From Agrococcus jenensis (lineage in GTDB: Bacteria > Actinomycetota > Actinomycetes > Actinomycetales > Microbacteriaceae): DNA of 64,000 bases. This document shows, piece by piece, positions 60,338 through 64,000 of the stretch; the stretch's first letter is position 1, and each line of letters starts with the position of its first letter. Location of the stretch: assembly GCF_003752465.1 (NCBI RefSeq), contig NZ_RKHJ01000001.1:1054001-1118000 (forward strand), read 5' to 3'. The notes beneath the pieces are model-generated. The model saw only the letters and a program-made list of their open reading frames with translations, was not told where the DNA came from and searched no databases. Both the position numbers and the translations under genes were made by a program.

Positions 60338-60885
60338 GGGTTTTGGGAGTCGGTCAAGGCGAGCTCAGCCTCGCCCGCGATCAGGTAGTTGTCTCCCTGA
60401 TGCGCTCGAACTAGGTCCACAAGCGAGCCTCGCTGGTTCGGTCGGTCCGGGGGAGTGAGATCGGTGCCCTCGTCTCCTATGTAGCGTTCTCCGGAGAGGT
60501 CGACGCAGACGCTGACTTGAAGTGACGCCGGACCGGACGAGAAGTCGGACACCTCAAACGCCGTCGTTTCGCGAGTGCCCTCGGTGTGTAGGCGCCGCTC
60601 AGCGGCATCCTCGAAATTGACGAGCAGCGCGTCTGCAACTTCCGGCGTCGCCACTTCGAGTAGACCTTCACGAGTGGCCGTCGACGGGTCCGCTCCGAAG
60701 TCATCGAGCCGATCTCGGTAAGCGTCCCACGCAGCTCGCGCCTCAACCAGAAGGTCCTCTTCGCTCGGTGGCTCGCTGGTCGGCGTCGCGACCGGCGTCG
60801 AGGACTCCGTCGGCCCCGGCGGCGTGCAACCCGCGAGCGCGAGCGCCGCGACGAGCGCGGCGCCTGCTGCGAGCCTCCGGAGCAT
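60328..60885 (-). CDS. Hypothetical lipoprotein
   Basis: The 185-residue product has a lipoprotein signal (ALVAALALAGC, Cys ~20) and a Thr/Pro/Ser/Glu-rich linker. The rest (AARAAWDAYRDRLDDFGAD..., DLVRAHQGDNYLIAGEAELALTDSQ) shows no family I know; it has two late Cys residues. Codon use is visibly less GC-biased than in surrounding genes, suggesting recent acquisition or weak selection. TACTCT ends 6 bases before the ATG. Confidence 0.65.
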   Translation of the reverse strand: MLRRLAAGAALVAALALAGCTPPGPTESSTPVATPTSEPPSEEDLLVEARAAWDAYRDRLDDFGADPSTATREGLLEVATPEVADALLVNFEDAAERRLHTEGTRETTAFEVSDFSSGPASLQVSVCVDLSGERYIGDEGTDLTPPDRPNQRGSLVDLVRAHQGDNYLIAGEAELALTDSQNPCD

Positions 60886-60891
60886 GGGGGC

Positions 60892-60897
60892 AGAGTA
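60892..60897 (-). promoter_or_regulatory. -10 box of the 60885 lipoprotein gene (leaderless)
   Basis: Minus-strand TACTCT ends 6 bases before the ATG. Confidence 0.45.
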
Positions 60898-60941
60898 CGC
60901 CGCGCTGCACCCGCTCGGTCAGGCCTCTCCACAGCTCGCAC

Positions 60942-60979
60942 TTGACGAGATCCCAGACCGTGTTTTACTGTCAACAGTA
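60942..60979 (+). promoter_or_regulatory. Promoter of the SAF oxidoreductase gene with FCD-type operator
   Basis: TTGACG (60942-60947), 16 bases, TTTACT (60964-60969). The palindrome TACTGT-CA-ACAGTA (60966-60979) covers the -10 and the start region. It matches the operators at 28834 and 62384. Confidence 0.7.
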
Positions 60980-61014
60980 GAACAGCACGAGATGCCCACT
61001 GCAAAGGAGCAGTC

Positions 61015-62376
61015 ATGAACCTCCACGCGCTACTGCGTCGTCGAGCGGCCGAGTCCGGCCCCATCCGAGTCGGCGTGATCGGTGCCGGCAAGTTCGCGTC
61101 GATGTTCCTCACGCAGGCATCCGTCACCCCCGAGTTCCACGTCGTCGGCGTTGCAGACATCAACGTGCCGAAGGCGAAGGACGCGCTCTCGCGCACCGGT
61201 TGGTCGGCCGACCGCTACGCCGCCACTTCGCTCGACGAGGCCGCGCGCACCGGCCTGACCGCCGTGATCGACGACTCGATGGCGCTCATCAAGCATCCCT
61301 CGGTCGAGGTCATCCTCGAGATCACCGGCAACCCGATCGTCGGCACCGACCACGCGGTCGCGGCCATCGACAACGGCAAGCACGTGATCATGGTCAACGT
61401 CGAGGCCGACTGCATGGTCGGCCCGCTGCTGCAGCGCCGCGCTGCCGCGGCCGGCGTCGTCTACTCCATGGCGTACGGCGACCAGCCCGCGCTCATCTCC
61501 GAGCTCGTCGACTGGTGCCGCACGGTCGGCTTCGACGTCGTCGGCGCCGGCAAGGGCACGAAGTACCTGCCCGAGTACCACTACTCGACGCCCGACACCG
61601 TCTGGGACTACTACGGCTTCACGCCGGAGCAGCTCGCCTCGGGCGACTTCAACCCGAAGATGTTCAACTCGTTCCTCGACGGCACGAAGTCGGCGATCGA
61701 GATGGCCGCCGTCGCGAACGGCACCGGTCTCGAGCCGCAGCTCGAGGGCCTCCACTTCCCGCCCGCGGGCGTCGAGGACCTCCCGCGCATCTTCCGCGAG
61801 CGCTCCGTCGGCGGCGAGCTCGACCGCCGTGGCACCGTCGAGATCGCCTCGAGCCTGCACCGCGACGGCTCGGAGGTCGAGCGGGACATCCGCTGGGGGG
61901 TCTACGTCACCTTCGAGGCGAAGACCGACTACGCCGTGCAGTGCTTCGCCGAGTACGGCGTGAAGACCGACGAGACGGGCCGCTACGGCTCGCTCTACCG
62001 GCCGTACCACATGATCGGCCTCGAGCTCGGGGTCTCGATCGCGAGCGCTGTGCTGCGCGGCGAGCCCACCGGCGCCCCGACAGGCTTCCGCGGCGACGTC
62101 GTGACGACCGCGAAGCGCGACCTCAAGGCCGGCGAGACGCTCGACGGCGAGGGCGGCTTCACGGTCTTCGGCAAGCTCCGCCCCGCGAGCTTCTCGCTCG
62201 AGCAGGAGGCGCTCCCGCTGGGCCTCGCGCACGGCGCGAAGCTCATCCGCGACGTGCCCAAGGACCGCTCGGTCACCTGGAACGACGTGGATGCGGACGG
62301 GTCGCTCGCGGCCGTCCGGTTCCGCCGAGAGCTCGAGGCGGAGTTCCGCGCCGAGCAGTCCGTCACGGTTTCATAA
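61015..62376 (+). CDS. NAD(P)-dependent oxidoreductase with C-terminal SAF-like domain
   Basis: The 453-residue protein has a Rossmann start (IRVGVIGAGKFASMFLTQA), VEVILEITGNPIVGTDHAVAAIDNGKHVIMVNVEAD as a homoserine-dehydrogenase/Gfo-like core (two blocks), and FRGDVVTTAKRDLKAGETLDGEGGFTVFGKL as a C-terminal SAF-type beta clip. Such proteins occur in sugar-acid catabolic clusters. AAGGAG precedes the ATG. With the TRAP transporter behind it and the shared operator, it probably oxidises a carboxylate or sugar acid imported by TRAP; substrate unknown. Confidence 0.82.
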   Translation: MNLHALLRRRAAESGPIRVGVIGAGKFASMFLTQASVTPEFHVVGVADINVPKAKDALSRTGWSADRYAATSLDEAARTGLTAVIDDSMALIKHPSVEVILEITGNPIVGTDHAVAAIDNGKHVIMVNVEADCMVGPLLQRRAAAAGVVYSMAYGDQPALISELVDWCRTVGFDVVGAGKGTKYLPEYHYSTPDTVWDYYGFTPEQLASGDFNPKMFNSFLDGTKSAIEMAAVANGTGLEPQLEGLHFPPAGVEDLPRIFRERSVGGELDRRGTVEIASSLHRDGSEVERDIRWGVYVTFEAKTDYAVQCFAEYGVKTDETGRYGSLYRPYHMIGLELGVSIASAVLRGEPTGAPTGFRGDVVTTAKRDLKAGETLDGEGGFTVFGKLRPASFSLEQEALPLGLAHGAKLIRDVPKDRSVTWNDVDADGSLAAVRFRRELEAEFRAEQSVTVS

Positions 62377-62382
62377 CGCGCG

Positions 62383-62421
62383 CGTTCTACTGTTGACAGT
62401 AGAACGCAACCTTGGTTCACT
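62383..62421 (+). promoter_or_regulatory. Promoter of the TRAP operon with the strongest FCD-type operator
   Basis: A 24-base inverted repeat (62383-62406; each arm CGTTCTACTGT or its complement) is perfect except for the central TG. TTGACA (62393-62398), 17 bases and TTCACT (62416-62421) form a promoter whose -35 lies inside the repeat. Only 6 bases separate it from the upstream stop. Confidence 0.75.
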
Positions 62422-62467
62422 CATGCAAGACGCCGGATCAACCGGCCGCATCGCAAAGGAGCGATCG

Positions 62468-63019
62468 ATGAAGAGAGCTGTCAGCCGGGTGCTCTCCGGC
62501 TTGGACCTCGTGCTGCAGGTGGTGTGCGTCGCCCTGCTGGCGGTCGTCATCTTCGCAGTCATGTGGCAGGTGCTCGCGCGCTACGTCACGCAGGACTCAT
62601 CCGCGTGGACGTCGGAGCTCGGGTCGTACTCGTTCGTGTGGCTCGCCATGCTGGCCATCGCCCTGGGCGTGCGTCGCGGCCGCCACATGGTGCTCGACAT
62701 CTGGGAGTACGTGAAGTACCGCCAGTGGCTCTCGCGCACCATCGACACCGTCGCCACGCTCATCGTCGCCGGCGCGCTGCTGCTGCTGCTCTGGTTCGGC
62801 ATCGAGGGCCTCGGCGCCTCGTGGAGCCGCACCGCTCCCGGCCTCGACATCTCCACCGGCTGGGTCGCGCTCGCGGTCCCCGTCGGCTCGGCGATCGCCC
62901 TCATCTTCGTGATCGAGGCGTGGTGGCTGAACTTCAACGCCGGCGAGGACGAGGACCCCCTCAACCCTCCGCTGATCTACCAGCCGGAAGACCTGATCAT
63001 CGTCAAGGGAGAGGTGTGA
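62468..63019 (+). CDS. TRAP transporter small permease (DctQ type)
   Basis: The 183-residue protein has four membrane segments and the DctQ signatures FAVMWQVLARYVTQDSSAWTSELGSYSFVW and LGVRRGRHMVLDIWE (in shorter blocks). It pairs with the large permease to import carboxylates driven by sodium or proton gradients with an external binding protein. AAAGGAG precedes the ATG at 62468. The last A of its TGA is the first base of the next ATG. Confidence 0.92.
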   Translation: MKRAVSRVLSGLDLVLQVVCVALLAVVIFAVMWQVLARYVTQDSSAWTSELGSYSFVWLAMLAIALGVRRGRHMVLDIWEYVKYRQWLSRTIDTVATLIVAGALLLLLWFGIEGLGASWSRTAPGLDISTGWVALAVPVGSAIALIFVIEAWWLNFNAGEDEDPLNPPLIYQPEDLIIVKGEV

Positions 63020-64000
63020 TGGGCCCCACCATCTTGTCGACCTTCGGCGCAGCGATGCTGCTGCGCGTGCCGGTCGGATTCGCACTCGCCGCAGCTTCGT
63101 TCGTCGCCATCTGGCTCACGACCGACGCGCCACTGTCGGTCGGCGCCCAGCGCCTCGTCGCGGGCATGACCCCGTTCCCCCTCCTCGCCATCCCGCTGTT
63201 CGTGCTCGCCGGTGCGGTCATGAACGAGGGCGGCATGACGAAGCGGATGCTCGACCTCGCCGACTCGATCGTCGGCGGCATGCGCGCCGGCATCGCGCAG
63301 ACGACCGTGCTCTCGTCGCTGCTCTTCGGCGGCATCTCGGGCTCCGCGGTCGCGAGCATCTCGAGCCTCGGGCGCATCCTCATCCCCGCGATGAAGCAGC
63401 GCAAGTACAAGCCGGCCTACGCATCCGCCGTCATGGCGGCCGCACCGGTCGTCGACCCGATCATGCCGCCGTCGATCACGATGATCGTCTACGGCGTCGT
63501 GAGCGGCACGTCGATCGGCGCGCTCTTCTTCGCCGGCATCGTGCCCGCGTTCCTCTACGTCGCCATCCTCATGCTCGTCGTGCACTTCACCTCGAAGTCG
63601 CTCGGCTTCACCGACGAGGCGATCGCCGAGGCGAAGGCCCTGAACCGGCCGATCGGCACCATCCCCAAGGAGGAGCGCCCGCCGTTCTGGTCGTCGCTCT
63701 GGAAGGCCACGCCGGCGCTGCTGCTGCCCTTCATCATCCTCGGCGGCATCCGCTTCGGCTGGTTCACGCCCACCGAGGCCGCGGCCGTGGCCGTCGTCTA
63801 CGCCCTGCTCGTCGGCATCTTCGTCTACCGCGAGCTGACGTGGAGGAAGTTCCTGTTCGGGATGGCCGACTCGGCCCTCATCGTCGGCCTCATCATGCTG
63901 GTGCTCGCCGCCGCGCAGATCTACTCGTGGGCGCTCACGCTCGGCCTCGTGCCGCAGCAGGCCGCCGAGGCGATCTTCGGCATCACGAGCAACCCGATCA
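63019..64000 (+). CDS. TRAP transporter large permease (DctM type), 5' part
   Basis: About 327 residues are visible before the window ends; full-length DctM is ~430. Features: LRVPVGFALAAASFVAIWL, GMTPFPLLAIPLFVLAGAVMNEGGMTKRMLDLADSIVG, LFGGISGSAVASISSLGRI and APVVDPIMPPSITMIVYGVVS, all typical of DctM. The binding protein (DctP type) is not upstream, so it should lie beyond the right edge. Confidence 0.93.
   Translation, partial: MGPTILSTFGAAMLLRVPVGFALAAASFVAIWLTTDAPLSVGAQRLVAGMTPFPLLAIPLFVLAGAVMNEGGMTKRMLDLADSIVGGMRAGIAQTTVLSSLLFGGISGSAVASISSLGRILIPAMKQRKYKPAYASAVMAAAPVVDPIMPPSITMIVYGVVSGTSIGALFFAGIVPAFLYVAILMLVVHFTSKSLGFTDEAIAEAKALNRPIGTIPKEERPPFWSSLWKATPALLLPFIILGGIRFGWFTPTEAAAVAVVYALLVGIFVYRELTWRKFLFGMADSALIVGLIMLVLAAAQIYSWALTLGLVPQQAAEAIFGITSNPI

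Overview
The window is chromosomal DNA of very high GC with almost every third codon position G or C. It fits an actinobacterium. Frequent 'GGATGC/GCATCC' words, an F420-dependent glucose-6-phosphate dehydrogenase, leaderless starts and the gene content suggest Microbacteriaceae; the family is an inference, not a measurement. About 60 protein genes are supported. No tRNA, rRNA, insertion sequence, phage gene or CRISPR array was recognised, and no gene-free stretch exceeds 300 bases (longest: about 240 bases at 18998-19237).

Layout. 1-25.3 kb is mostly core metabolism in small units: a partial FAD oxidoreductase, PutA with an extreme Pro-Glu extension, Fgd, an ABC exporter, GNAT/VOC/Nudix enzymes, nucleoside hydrolase, a MalY-type lyase, beta-carbonic anhydrase, a MazG-like protein, a LuxR-type regulator, a secreted HAF-repeat protein, a flavin monooxygenase, and an Lrp-controlled arginine/ornithine pair (ddaH-rocD). 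25.3-28.7 kb holds a Stealth-type phosphotransferase, ribokinase and a GntR/FCD regulator. 28.9-34.7 kb is one catabolic operon: tripartite tricarboxylate transporter, DapA-family lyase and fucose-isomerase-like protein. 34.8-48.3 kb is a sugar island: an SDR, a divergent L-rhamnose locus (rhaM-rhaI-aldolase/dehydrogenase-rhaB on minus; DeoR regulator, ABC importer, second class II aldolase and a TIM-barrel epimerase on plus). 48.4-54.4 kb carries apt, an MFS transporter fused to a cyclic-nucleotide-binding domain next to a cyclase-like DUF2652 protein, RidA and a PadR-controlled ABC exporter. 54.5-58.0 kb is the ATP-grasp/alpha-E/transglutaminase module. 58-64 kb has a Gfo/Idh oxidoreductase, two poorly known exported proteins and a SAF-domain oxidoreductase followed by a TRAP transporter that runs off the end.

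How parts work together. Near-identical palindromes (ACTGT-N2-ACAGT core) lie over the promoters of the tricarboxylate-transporter operon, the SAF oxidoreductase and the TRAP operon, with a weaker one at the GntR gene, so one FCD-type regulator may link loci 32 kb apart. In the rhamnose locus a single nested palindrome overlaps the -35 boxes of both divergent promoters. About twenty genes start 5-8 bases after a TAnnnT box, so leaderless transcription looks routine.

Structures that genes do not explain: a four-copy family of roughly 67-base covarying palindromes, each abutting the stop codon of a minus-strand gene; a second palindromic family, one copy of which lies inside a coding sequence; perfect 13-bp hairpins after both solute-binding-protein genes; and a possible small-RNA unit at 19.06-19.23 kb.
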